Of a stretch of DNA of 64,000 nt, positions 1-11,757 are shown one piece after another. A program made the position numbers and the translations under genes. The stretch covers positions 68,166,720-68,230,719 of the forward strand of contig CM046000.1 in NCBI GenBank assembly GCA_025175895.1, in the 5' to 3' direction. Source of the stretch: Wurfbainia villosa (Eukaryota; Streptophyta; Magnoliopsida; Zingiberales; Zingiberaceae). Below the pieces are notes generated by a model. That model was not told the origin of the DNA. It saw nothing but the letters and a program-made list of their open reading frames with translations, and did no database searches. Every line of letters starts with the position of its first letter. The stretch's first letter is position 1.

Positions 1-1370
1 AAATCATCCTATCAATCAAGTTATAGGTGATCCAAATTTAGGGGTTCGAACTAGAGCTTCATATCGAAACCTTAGTCAAATCTCGTTAATTTCCAAAATC
101 GAACCCAAAACTATTGAACAAGCACTTCTTGATCCCGATCGGATTATTGCTATGCAAGAAGAGCTAGCTCAATTCACTAGAAATGAAGTCCGAATTAGTA
201 CCACCACCTAAAGAAAAATCAATTATTGGAACAAGGTGGGTATTTCAAATAAACTTGATGATAAAGGTGAAGTAGTTAGAAATAAAGCTAGGTTAGTCGC
301 AAAGGGTTTAGTCAAGTCGAAGGTTTAGATTACGATGAGACCTACGCCCGCTGCACTAGAGTCCATCCGAATGTTGTTAGCATATGCACATCGAGGTTTT
401 AAATTGTTTCAAATGGATGTCAAGTCGCATTTTTGAATGGATACATTAAGGAAGAAGTTTACGCTACCAACCTCCGATTCAAAATTTAGATAAACTCGAC
501 CATGTCCTTAGACTTAAGAAAGCCCTATATGGACTCAAACAAGCCCCAAGAGCTTGATACGAAGGCTTTTCGATCTATCTTAAGTCCAAAGGATTCAACC
601 AAGGTTTAGTCGACCCAACCTTATTCGTTAAAACCGTAGGAAAAGAAATCTTTATAGCCCAAATCTATGTAGATGATATAATTTTTGGAACTACTAACTC
701 GATCCTCGCTAAGCGAATTCATCTCACTTATGGAAAGTGAATTTGAAATGAATTTAGTGGGAGAGTTAAGTTTCTTCTTAGGTTTACAAATTAAACAAAC
801 TAAAGATGGAATATATTTACATCAACAAAAATATACTAAGGACTTAATAAATCGATTTGGAATGCAAGATGCTAAAATAATCAATACACCTATGGCAACT
901 AATGTTAATATAAACGAAGATGTAGAAGGAAAACCCGTTGACCTAAAATACTATAGGAGCGCAATAGGAAGTCTCCTATACTTAACCGCGAGCCGACCCG
1001 ACATTTTATTCGCGGTAAGTATGTGCGCAAGGTTACAAACCTGTGCCAAGGAGTCTCACCTAACGCTAGTCAAGCGTATCCTTAGATATCTAAAGGGCAC
1101 GCTAAACGTAGGTATTTGGTACCCTAGATCTACCGAGTTTAATCTAATCGGCTACTCCGACTCCGACTATGCCGGTAGTAAACTCGATAGAAAGAGCACG
1201 AGTGGTTGTTGTCAAATCCTCGGCCGAGTCTAGTAAGTAGTGCAAGAGGGAAGCAGATTATGCTGCCTTATCTACCACCAAAGCCGAATACGTTGCGATG
1301 GGTGAGTGTGTCTCTCAGCTCCTGTGGATGAAGCACACTCTCCAAGACTTTAGCTTAATCTTTAACAACA
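1..1370 (+). pseudogene. Ty1-copia pol remnant: reverse transcriptase and RNase H
   Basis: This is the 3' part of a retrotransposon polyprotein that would copy element RNA into DNA. The translation opens with the linker motif NHPINQVIGDPN (from base 2). It passes through the RT active-site motif YVDDIIFG (about 664-687) and reaches RNase H signatures YSDSDYAG (about 1151-1175) and STTKAEYVA (about 1270-1297). Several small frame changes and stops break the frame, for example around 205, 430 and 1230, so no functional protein is possible. The longest open stretch is 685-1233. Motif wording and the adjacent 3' region fit the SIRE/Maximus lineage. The 5' part lies outside the window. Confidence 0.9.
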
Positions 1371-1868
1371 TTAAAAGTTAGGTATGTGCATAATAGAGTA
1401 GGATTTAAATTTTTCTATATATGTACTCTATTTTTGCTTCTTTTTATGAAATTAGCCTAAGTCTTACCTTAGAAATCATATTGGGAACTTGCTTGGACTT
1501 ACAAACCCTAAAATATATTTACAAACTTTTTGAGTTAAGGCAAAAGGGGGAGAAAGTCACAAAAGTAAGGAAGAAAGTAAACAAAATTATTACCTTTTAT
1601 ATTAAGTAATTCCGTTTACTTAAGCAACTATTAAGGGGGAGTAAAAATTATTTTTCAAGAACTCACCTTCGGTCAAGGGGGAGGTTACCTCAAAGGGGAG
1701 AACTTGAAACAATAATATTTCTCACTCATGCTTAATCTTTATGCTAGCTCATTCATGCTTAATCATTATGCTAGCTCATTCATGCTTAATCATTATGCTA
1801 GCTTACTGTTATGCTTAATTTTTCCTTAACTTTTGTGTCGGTTTGCCATGAATCAAAAAGGGGGAGAT
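1371..1868 (+). other. 3' untranslated region of SIRE-like copia with 27-bp repeats and polypurine tract
   Basis: Non-coding stretch between pol and the 3' LTR, with several G-rich purine runs (GGGGGAG) typical of SIRE-like elements. A 27-bp direct repeat built on CATGCTTAAT...TATGCTAG occurs three times with exact spacing (1727, 1754, 1781) and a decayed fourth time. The polypurine tract that primes plus-strand DNA synthesis is at about 1854-1868, directly before the LTR. Confidence 0.75.
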
Positions 1869-3312
1869 TGTTGGTGCAGTGGGCACCAAAGTCGAACCGG
1901 TATTTTGATTATGGCAAAAGGCTCAATAGTTAAGGGTATATTTGTTATCTTACGAGCTCAATTAAGTGTGCAGAAATGCTAAAGTTGAGCGGAAGGTCTG
2001 CGACACCCGGTGGGAACCGAGGTGGTCGGGCAACGCCAGAGGGACTTCGGAGGAAGCCGAGGTACTCAGGTGAAGACCGGAAGCGAGGCTACAAGGTAAG
2101 CTCGTGTGAAAGCGAAGCAAGGTCGTTAAGCGTAGATCCGACCCAATACCTCCAATGGAAGGTCTAGGTCGAGATCAGATGGTTAGAACCATCGTACTTT
2201 ATATTTTAAGCTAACTTGTATCATAGCCCAAAACCCTTTGACTACAGTCAACTGCTAGTCAAGTTCCAGCCTCGAGAAGAGCTCGAATTTCAAGGGGGTG
2301 AATTTGGACTTGACTCGTGTTTTGGTACAAAGGGTGATGTGGCATCAAGGTGGACATCCAAACCATCACCAAGCTTGGACCTCATCCTTGAGTTGGCGTG
2401 AAGGCCTCCTTGAGGTGGCACAAGATGGTTGGCTCCCATGATGTGGCACAAGTTGAATGGCTCCAACAAGTTGGCGCCCAAGGAGGTTGGAGGTGGCACA
2501 AGGTGGTTGGATGAAACACCTCATCCTTGAGTTGGCGCACAAGAAGGTTGGAGGTGGCACAAGGTGGTTGGATGAAACACCTCATCCTCAAGTTGGCGCC
2601 CAAGGAGGTTGGAGGTGGCACAAGGTGGTTGGATGAAACACCTCATCCTTAAGTTGGCGCCCAAGGAGGTTGGAGGTGGCACAAGGTGGTTGGATGAAAC
2701 ACCTCATCCTTGAGTTGGCGCACAAGAAGGTTGGAGGTGGCACAAGGTGGTTGGATGAAACACCTCATCCTTGAGTTGGGATAAGAACCTCACCTTGGAC
2801 ACTACCTATGTCTAAATTCATAGATCAATATCCATAAATAGACATGTTCACTCCAAGCAAATAACAAGAATTAAAGAGCTCTCAACACGCCGTCGTAACG
2901 CCGCTACTACTACTCACATTTGCTACGACGAAGTGCCGCCGACAACGAAAGCTACATCTTCTACTTATAAGAGTTGTCGGTATATTTATTTAAGTTCTAC
3001 TTCTTTAAATTGTCTTTGTGCTTTAATCGTAACAAGGAAAGGGGGAGTGTCCCTTTGCCTTGATTTCTTTTTGTAATCGTTGCTCCTACCTCCAACGAGG
3101 AGGAGTGGTTTTAGTGAATTGCCCTCCGTACGTGATCAAGGATCACTAGGGTCGTGGATTAGCAATCGAAAGATTGTGAACCACGTAAAAATATCTTGTC
3201 TACTTTATATTTCCGCTGTGCATTCTCTACTTTCTTTTTACTTATTGCAAAAGTTTTTAACGACACCGTATCGCTATTCACCCCCCCCTCTAGCGACACT
3301 TTCGATCCAACA
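1869..3312 (+). repeat. 3' LTR of SIRE-like copia element 1
   Basis: 1,444-bp LTR bounded by TGTTGG and CCAACA, a perfect 6-bp terminal inverted repeat, and preceded directly by a polypurine tract. It contains a 61-bp minisatellite at 2460-2790 and ends in the C-rich CACCCCCCCCTCTAGC-type block shared by the other SIRE-like LTRs here. It appears to have landed in, or lies against, a fragment of a different LTR family (3313-3436). Confidence 0.85.
2460..2790. repeat. 61-bp minisatellite inside LTR
   Basis: The block TCATCCTTGAGTTGGCGC recurs at 2521, 2582, 2643, 2704 and 2765, exactly 61 bp apart. Each unit also carries GGAGGTGGCACAAGGTGG. Neighbouring units differ by one to three bases. A diverged relative of the unit lies at 2382-2460. 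Confidence 0.9.
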
Positions 3313-3436
3313 ATCTACAATGTAATGTATTAGACAATATGCATAACAATAAAAATGCAAACAATGATCATGTCATTCTTATATCAAAATAAAGATGTTC
3401 ATACAAAAGATAGACTTTTCAATATACATCCCTACA
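3313..3436 (-). repeat. LTR-end fragment of the D copia family
   Basis: About 124 bp closely resembling 50296-50422, the outer end of the D-element LTR. Shared blocks include ATCTACAATGTAATGTAT, AATGATCATGT and AAAGATGTTCATACAAA. It ends at CTACA where the D LTR ends in CAACA. The rest of that LTR is missing on the left, where copia element 1 abuts. Confidence 0.7.
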
Positions 3437-4328
3437 ATATTTTCCTTTATACTCTATTTTTTTTTATTTTTCATGGAAAATGGAACTAGCCTAGGGCTTA
3501 CCCTAGAATGTATGCACCTATATATTTAAGGAGCCAATACATCTCACAACACATAGGACTAATGTGTTTGTGTACTTAGCCACGTAGATGAGTGTGAGAT
3601 GTTAGGACCTCACTCCTAGTTCCAGATGTAGATCTAGTGCATCGACATGAACTATAGAGTATAATTATCTATATTAACCAACTCTAATCATGACTTATTG
3701 ATCATTCTATATCAATTAAGTCAAATAGAGTTGAACATACTATTAGATGAGACTATGTTTAAAGTATCATTTCAAAATCTAATAGGAACATGCTTGGACT
3801 TATAAAACATAATCACTATGTTTCGAAAAAGGTTTTTCTATAAACACCCACACTTTTCGATTTATGGAAAACGGGGGAGAAAATGGCTAAATTTAAGGGA
3901 TCAAATTTTTTTTTGATAACTTAACTTAAATATAAACATAAAACCATCGGACCAAAGCTAAGTAAGTGATTACTTAACCTTTTTTTTGGGCACAAACTAA
4001 ACTTATACATTTAGGCCAATGTTAAGTAATCTTGATTACTTAACGTTTTGAGTTGCAACTGTTAAGGGGGAGAGCTAAGATCCTTTTTCAAGTACTCACC
4101 TAAGGTTAAGGGGGAGGTTACCTCAAGGGGGAGGACTTGAAAAAGAGTTTTACTCATACTCTACTTATGCTAACTTACTAAGTTACTCACACTAACTTAC
4201 TAAGTTATGCATTTATGCTTCTTCCATAATTTATGCTTATTTTATATTCATAATAATCATTTCACTCTTATGCATTAATTTTTCCCTTAACTTTGTGTCA
4301 GTTTGCCATAGATCAAAAAGGGGGAGAT
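3437..4328 (+). mobile_element. SIRE-like copia element 2, 3' non-coding internal region
   Basis: Non-coding sequence parallel to the 3' region of element 1: the block around AACTAGCC...GGGCTTACCCTAGAA, AGGAACATGCTTGGACTTATAA, and repeated purine runs ending in a polypurine tract at about 4314-4328. No pol coding survives, so this is the truncated 3' end of a second SIRE-like insertion. Confidence 0.75.
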
Positions 4329-5455
4329 TATTGGTGTAGTAGGCATCAGATAATCGAACCTAGGTTTTAATTATGGAAAAGACCCAAAGATAAGGTCATA
4401 TTGTTGTCTAACGAGTTGAACCAAGTGTGCAGGAATGGTTAAGCTGAGCTGAAGGTTGGTGACACTCGGAGAATCCCGAGTCGGGAAACTGTGGTGGTCG
4501 GGCGACACCAGGAGAACTTCGGAGGGAGCCGAAGAACCCAGGTGAAGACCTAAAGCAAAGCTACAAGTCAAAAAAGGACCTAAGGTAAGCTCATGTGTGA
4601 GTGAATATAAAGTTGGGTCCTCCATATGGAGACATCCTTAGGTGGCGATCCGACTAAGACTTCCCGTGGAAGGTCTAGGTCGAGATCAGACGGTAAGTGG
4701 TCATTGAATTCACTTATATTGTTTTTATTTCGAGATAACTCTTTAGTGTAGTCGAGAACCCTAACCACCAATCGACTGTTGAGCATCAGTCGAATGATGA
4801 GGGGGAACAATCGATTGCCATTTGAATTTCTAGCTTCGATGAGAGTCAAACCTCATCCCCTTATCTTGGGGTGAGGTGGTCTTCTTGATAAGATCTCAAG
4901 CTCAATGTCCACTAGGTTGAAGGGATATAAAATGAGGAGTGTTTCACACTATTTTCAATCATTCCAAGCCTCTTAAAAGCTCTCGCAATGCTGCTACTCT
5001 ACAACAATACTACGACGTCGAAATGCTGTCGGAACGCTGATGGCCCGACCTCAAGCTCAAGATCAGTTCGTCATCGGTATCATTTGTTTCAGTTGTCTTT
5101 TCTCTTTTATTAATCGTAATCAAAGCTTCTACTTTTAATTGTAATTGTTGTGCTTTATTTTTAAAGGGGAGAGGTGGAATTGTACCTTGTCCTCATATTG
5201 ATTTTATTGTATTCGTTGTCTCCTACCTCCAGCAAGGAGGATACTAGTTTAGTGAATTGCCCTCCATACACGATCTTGGATCGTAAGGGGCTTGGATTAG
5301 CAGTCGGTAGGTTGTGAACCAAGTAAAACCAAGTTGTGTTCTTTACTATTCTGCTGTGTATTTAATCTTTCTTACTAATGTTTTAATCGAGCGAACGAAA
5401 AGATTTTTGTGTGCTAATCACCCCCCCCCCTTTAGTGCTCTTTTTCGATCCAACA
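4329..5455 (+). repeat. 3' LTR of SIRE-like copia element 2
   Basis: 1,127-bp LTR. The start is TATTGG (TGTTGG with one mutation) immediately after the polypurine tract, and the end is CCAACA after a C-rich block at 5420-5430. A TATA-like TATAAAA at 4926 is a plausible core promoter. The middle shows CAGTCGA-type motifs (about 4765-4815) that recur in the other SIRE-like LTRs of the window. Confidence 0.8.
4926..4932 (+). promoter_or_regulatory. TATA box of element-2 LTR
   Basis: TATAAAA followed by a purine-rich stretch inside the LTR, where LTR promoters normally sit. Predicted from position and sequence only. Confidence 0.45.
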
Positions 5456-5694
5456 TTGTATGTATTTAGCATTTTATTATGGTTCTTGGTGTCAAAGTCA
5501 CTTCGGAGTGAATATTTGAGTCTTTGTATCTTTATTATTTGTTGGTGTATTCCGCTGTATTTTATAGCTTGTGTGTATTAGTAGCTATTTGCGTCACATA
5601 TCGGTAGTATATCTTATATTCTTACAAGTCAGTACCGTCCGGTCAATGGACAAATATACTCTCGGGGCTTGACAATTTTATTGGTATCAAAGCC
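5456..5694 (+). repeat. LTR 3' end fragment followed by primer-binding site
   Basis: The stretch ends at CTTGACA (5674). Seven bases on comes TGGTATCAAAGCC (5682-5694), a one-mismatch match to the initiator Met-tRNA complement. This is the LTR/PBS junction of a plus-strand LTR element whose LTR start was lost when element 2 arrived. Family not recognised. Confidence 0.55.
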
Positions 5695-5824
5695 ATAGTC
5701 CATGTCAAGCCATGAACCTCGAACGAAGGATGTTGAGCTCTCATGTCTAGATCAAGAGAACTAGACATCAGGCAGGAAGTCTAGTTGGGTCGGGAGGACC
5801 GAACAATTGGCAGGAAGTCTAGTT
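5695..5824 (+). repeat. Internal region with short tandem repeats, interrupted by element A
   Basis: Degenerate repeats of about 45 bp built on GGCAGGAAGTCTAGTTGGGT. The array is cut at 5824 by element A and resumes at 15203 with the same motif (GGTAGGAAGTCCAGTTGGGT), so it was continuous before the insertion. Confidence 0.65.
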
Positions 5825-8044
5825 TGTTGGGTTTCCGGCACCGCGGCGTGTGTGTGTTCGATCATGTTTCGCAAACATGAGCACAGCGGAAGCAATTAAA
5901 ATAATAAATCTATATTTATTACAACACACACAACACACGCATGCTATTACAACAAGTGTAGACATAACCGTAAATTAAAATTTGCAATAAAAGAAAATTA
6001 TCTACGTTATACCTTCCGTATGACGTGTAGCGGGAACGGCATCAACCGGAACGATCCTCGTAAGAATCGTCTCTATCCGTATCCACGCCGAGCTCCTCGG
6101 GATGACTTCGCTAAGTCACGAGTTTCGTCTTCGTACGGGTTACTAGCCTCGTGTTGAAGACGACGTGATCGAGAGATGATCACGATCCGAATCCAAATTC
6201 GGATCCTAAAACGAGATCTCAAAACTCGCTTCTCCGGAGAGGTATTCGTCAACCAATTGACGAATCCTTCATCCTCCACCTCAGAGGATTACCGGAGATC
6301 AAATCCCCGGTATTTCAGCCGCTGTCGGAGCACTAACCGTCGTCCAAACGACGCTCCGACGAGAGAAGAAGAAGCTGTCCAGAAAACTGGACTGCTTGGT
6401 GGAGGAGTAGGCGCCGGCCAAAAACCAAGGAAGCCAAGTGCTCACCTTGATGCCAAACCTAAGGAGGATCGCCGGAACTCTTCCGGCAGCAGCTCGACGC
6501 CGGCGAGGAGGAAGGAAGCAGCCTTCTGGACGCCGGTTGGAGGAGCTTTGGGCTGGGCGGCGGCAGCTTAAGGTTGGGCGCCGAAATCACCAAGGGTGGG
6601 CGGCAACTTCAAGCTAGGGTTTTGGATGATTAGTTAGGGTTTAACAATCCCTTAAGCCCACTTTTATAGAGAACTAATTCTCTTAATGGTTAATGGTTCA
6701 TATCCATAAAGCCCGTTAACCCGTTCCATTAAGATAAGTTAAAATAAACCAAACCATGATGGTTTATTTTAAGTTAAAACGAACCGAACCAACCTTTGGT
6801 TCATTCGTTTAATATGAACCAAACCCTTTGGTTTATTCTCATCCATTGGATTAGAACCAAACCATTTTGGTCCATCCATTATGTCTTCATAAGACACGGC
6901 CCATCCACGCTTCCATTGCGACTGAAACAATTTCATGCTCGCTTTATGTTTGGTCCAACCAAACATAGTTTCTCACGGTCTGAGAATCCCATTCTCAAGC
7001 TCGTTTTAAATCCTTTGGATTACACTCGTTGTGCGTGTGACCAAATAGGTTCTCGGTTTATGTTGGCTGTCTATAATTAACCATTAATTATAGAACGATC
7101 ATGAGTGGCACCTAGTAGTACATCATGATCCCCAATTAACCTAAAAGATCAACTATTGATCCGTAACTATTTCAAACCCTTCAAGAGCTCGAATGAATCG
7201 TGCCCCATTCCTTCACTCATCTTATACCCACTTGGTCTGTGACATGGTCTATTGTGTCGTTCCTCACTAGGTCGACTCACGCCACACCTAGCCCAAGTAT
7301 CATTTCCTCGTCCTACGGATTCTAGTTACTCCACATGTATCGAAGAGTACTTTACTCTAAACATATAATGCTTTGGCCAAAGACTTTAGTAACAATCCGA
7401 CGAGAGGCCATGGGTATACATCTCCTCGCAAGGAGTGGTGAATCCTTTATAGGCTATTCAAACACCTTCGATCACTTCGACTTATACCCAATCATCCCGG
7501 TCCACATCTCCTGAGATGTTTGCTTAAGATGTCAAAGCATAAGTCTCCATGATCAAGATGACTTGAATACCGCAAGTCAAAGGAACATCGCACTTAAGCC
7601 ACAGTAAGAACTTCATTGACATATCTATATATGCAGAGAACCATATGAAGTCTTACGGCTGGTCACTCCAATGAACTAGTTACCATAACTATCATCCACG
7701 ATTAACTCTAGACATCACTATGTCTCCACCAAAGGAGAATCACCGCTTGATACACCAAGGAGTATACTGTAAGAATCTCGATGTAATCGATGGTGTCCAA
7801 ATCCATCAATTCATCGACTAGGATAATTCCGATACATCACAATTACACATGTAGAGATACTCACTAGTTGTGATCCAATCACAAATTCTCTCATGCCGTG
7901 AATCGATCGTGACATTCAAGAAATGAGTTTAAGATCCAATCAAATACATAAAACATGTATACTCAAATAGTGAATCTTCATTTATCATATAAATGGTTCA
8001 TACATAAGGCATTGCCTTAGGACATCTCTCATATATTACTAACA
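5825..8044 (-). repeat. Element A, 3' LTR (left on + strand)
   Basis: 2,220 bp, TGTTGG...CTAACA on the plus strand. It retains the TTTTATAG block near 6662-6669 that reads CTATAAAA on the minus strand. It differs from the right LTR by many small indels as well as substitutions. Confidence 0.9.
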
Positions 8045-8057
8045 GACTTCACTTGGC

Positions 8058-11000
8058 CTAATGCCAATCGCTACTGTATCCAATACCATAAGCTCTAACA
8101 TGACCCTCAAACTTACTTTGAGGTAATGCTTTAGTCAAAGGATCCGCTAAGTTCCTTTCAGTGGGAATTTTCTCGATTTGTATTTCGTTCCTACTTATGA
8201 TCTCTCCGATAAGATGATAGCGCGCACATGTTTGATCGTTGATGAGACCTTGGCTCTTTCGGTGCAATTGCTCCATTGTTGTCGCAGAGACCCAGATTGC
8301 TTCAACAATGGCCGAATCACACCAAGTTCATGAACGAACTTTGATCCAAACCGCCTTTCGCCTCCGGCCGCAATATATTCTCGCCTCGGTAGAATCCGCT
8401 CTTTGTTTGGAACTTTTCCAACTCATCGCGCTTCATTCAAGGTGAACACGATCCGCATCGAGACTCGAATCATCCTTGTCGTCTCGAAGCCGCATCCGAT
8501 ACCCGCATGTATCACCATGTCCCCTTCTCCATATATTAGGAACACATCCTTAGTTCTTCTCAAGTACTTAAGGATCGCCTTAACATCCGCCAATGATCCA
8601 TTCCTCGGATCGGATTGGTATCCGCCGTGACACTCAGAGCGCATTTATACATCGGGCCTCGTCATAACATAGCATACATGATAGATCCTATGATGCATAG
8701 GAATCTTACTCATGCAAATCCTCTCGTCTTCTGTGCGCGGACACATAGACTTCGAAAGGTGTACCCCATGCCTGATGGGCAGATAACCTTTCTTGGATTC
8801 CGACATGCTAAACCTCTTTAGCACTCGGTCTATATATGTAGACTTTGAAAGACCAAGCAACCGTTTCGATCTATCTCTATAGATCTTAATCCCAAGGATG
8901 TAGGTTGCTTCTCCCAGGCCTTTCATGGAGAATGTCTTGGACAACCAAACCTTAACTGACTGTAAGATTGACACATCGTTTCCTATAAGTAATATGTCAT
9001 CGACATATAATACTAGGAACACGACTGCACTCCCACTAACCTTCTTGTACACACAAGGTTCGTCTAGATTTTGTGAGAAATCAAACTTTTTGATCGTCTC
9101 ATCAAAACGGATATTCCAGCTCCTGGATGCTTGCTTCAATCCATAAATGGATCATCGCAATTTGCATACCTTGGTTTTATCAACCGATGTGAAACCCTCA
9201 GGCTGTATCATATACACGTCCTCGAGCAGATTTCCATTAAGGAAAGCTGTTTTCACATCCATCTGCCATATCTCATAATCATAATGAGCCGCTATGGCCA
9301 GAGCATCCGAATGGATTTAAGCATAGCTAGTGAATAGGTTTCGTCATAATCAACACCTTGTTTTTGACGATATCCTTTCGCCACCAATCTAGCCTTATAG
9401 GTAATCACATTACCATCCATGTCGGTTTTCTTCTTGAAAACCCACTTGCACCCTATAGGCTTTATGCCTTCAGGTGGGTCAACCAAGTTCCAAACTTGGT
9501 TTTCATACATGGAATCCATTTCCGACTTCATGGCACCAAGCCACTTATCCCTTTCTCAACTTGTCAAGACTTCTTCATAACTGTAGGCTCTCATCATCAA
9601 TGAGTAACACATCGCTCGATTCACTTACGAGAAATCCATATCTCTCGTGAATATTATGCGTTCTACCAGATCTACGAAGATGTGGTGTTACAATAGGTCC
9701 AAATTGATTGCTCATCACTATGAGTTGTCGATCGTCAGGCTTCACTGTATCTCATCAATGTCTATTTGAGTCTCTCGAGCCTCCTCAAGCTCGACGACAC
9801 TCCCAATCGCTTTCTTGCAAGAGAAACTCTTTCTCTAGAAACACAAAGATGCCTTGAAACAAACACCTTTGTTCCACAGATGATAGAATTGGTAACCCCT
9901 TGTTTCCTTAGGGTATCCAATAAATAGACATTTATCGACTTAGCATCCAATTTGTCCGACATCCCGCTTTCACATAAGCAGTGACAACCCCATATCTTCA
10001 AGTAAGATACATGAGGTTTCTTACTATTCCATATCTCATATGGAGTAGTTGAGACTACCTGGTAGGCATTCTGCTTAACAAGTAAACAATGTCAAGTGCA
10101 TAACCCCAAAAGGACTTGGGAAGAGTCGATGATTCATCATTGACCGACCATGTCCAACAAGGTCCTAAGATGCCTCGATATACACCATTATGCCGTGGTG
10201 TATAGGGCGGAGTCCATTGAGACAATATGCCATTGTCTCTTAGATAATCAAGAAACTCTTGACTTAAGTATTCACCACCTCGATCCGATCAAGTATTTTA
10301 ATACTCTTGTCATGTTGTTTCTCTACTTCATTTCTGAATTCTTTCAACCTTTCAAAGGCTTCAGACTTGTGTTTCATCAAGAACACATACCCAAACCGTG
10401 AGTGATCATCGGTGAAGGTAATGAAGTAGCTATAGCCTCCTAAAGCTTGAGTTGACATAGGTCCACATACACGCATGTATTAGACCTAGTAACTCTCCCA
10501 CCTGGTTCACCTTTTCCTGTAAAGGTAACTTAGTCATCTTGCATTTTAAGCATGATTATGTATCGTATGAATCCAATTCAAGCGATTCGAATTCCACATC
10601 GGTGTAATTCGGACATGCGTTTCTTTACATGGCCAAGACGACAATGCCACATGTAGAGTCTATTTGATTATCCTTTCGAGCACTCTTGTTGCTCACCGAT
10701 ATTGCAAATGTCCTTTGGATCGTCAGCGTATAAACACCATTGCTTAAAGTTCCAGTCCCATAAAGAACCCCATTCAAAGTTATGTAACAACAATTGTTAC
10801 TAAACGTCAAATGGAAACCATTTCTATTTAAACAAGAAATAGAAATGATGTTCTTTATCAACAAAGGAATATAAAATCAATTGTCCAGTTCTAAGACAAG
10901 TCCTGCAGGGAGTTTCAACAAATACGTTCCGATGGCGAGTGCAGCAACCTTTGCTTCATTCCCAACACGTAAATTTGACTCTCCCTTGACGAGTCTTCTT

Positions 11001-11757
11001 CTATTCCTTAGCCCATGTATTTCATTACATATATGTGAGCCACACCCAGTATCCAATACCCAAGTGTCTAAGGAAATAGAATGACAATCAATAAAGAAGA
11101 TTTCTGAAGAAGATGGGGCATCCGATGCCTTATCCTTCTTCACGGACTCTTGATAAACCTTGCAATTTCTTCGCCAATGACCCTCCTTGCCATAATGATG
11201 GCAAGTGACCTTTTGAGCTGGTCCTGCTTTTTAGCCTTTTTCTTCTTCCCCTTCTGTTGTTCCTTTGACTCCCTCTTAGAACCTTTCTTCGAGGAATCAA
11301 CTAACAACACTGTCCCTACTCATGCTTCTCGTAAGGCTCCACGCAGTCTTGGCATGTTGAAGCGATACCACAGATGAACCTCCTTGCATCTCAGAGGTGA
11401 AGAGGAGCTTGGAGACTTCGAACCTTTCGAATCTCACTTGCTCATCAACCAACTCACAGAGATGAAGGACTACGATATGATCATCCATATGCTCATGCTA
11501 TTTTCGTAGCTTGGGTTCCATCGCGGCTAGCATGATGCAACTCATTTGTTCAGAATCACTCACATGTTTCTGATAGGCCAACAATTGGTCCAAAGTTGCA
11601 TCGTCACTAGGACGGGCGGGAAGAGGCGCTTCGAGAACATACACAAGCTTTTCACCTTGAGAACAATTCTCAAGTTTCTAAGCCAGTCCAAGAAGTTCGG
11701 CCCAGTCAATTTATTTGAATCCAAAATGGAACGCAAATTCAAACACATCATGATCAA
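8058..11757 (-). pseudogene. Element A gag-pol, heavily frameshifted
   Basis: Reading the minus strand from 11757: a gag start related to element B (11560-11757) and further gag (11297-11488). Next come the protease region with VLDTGCGSHICN (within 10877-11143), pre-integrase and integrase pieces (10264-10864, including TFTDDHSRFGYVF), and reverse transcriptase (8645-9531, with YVDDILLIGND). Last is the RNase H/C-terminal tail (8058-8644). These pieces lie in different frames. Compared with element B the damage is mostly 1-3 base indels, unusually often at CAG/CTG-type sites. It cannot be expressed as a polyprotein. Confidence 0.92.

Noticed and set aside
2290..2621. Overlapping minus-strand open frames rich in Pro/Ser
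   Set aside because: They are translations of the 61-bp minisatellite. The open frames follow from a unit without stops, not from coding selection.
5682..5694. TGGTATCA(G/A)AGC sites as tRNA genes
   Set aside because: Only 12-17 bases match the tRNA 3' end and all lie beside LTRs. They are primer-binding sites, and no tRNA cloverleaf is present.
6176..6571. 131-codon frame inside the A LTR
   Set aside because: The equivalent frame is disrupted in the other LTR copies of the family, so it is not maintained.
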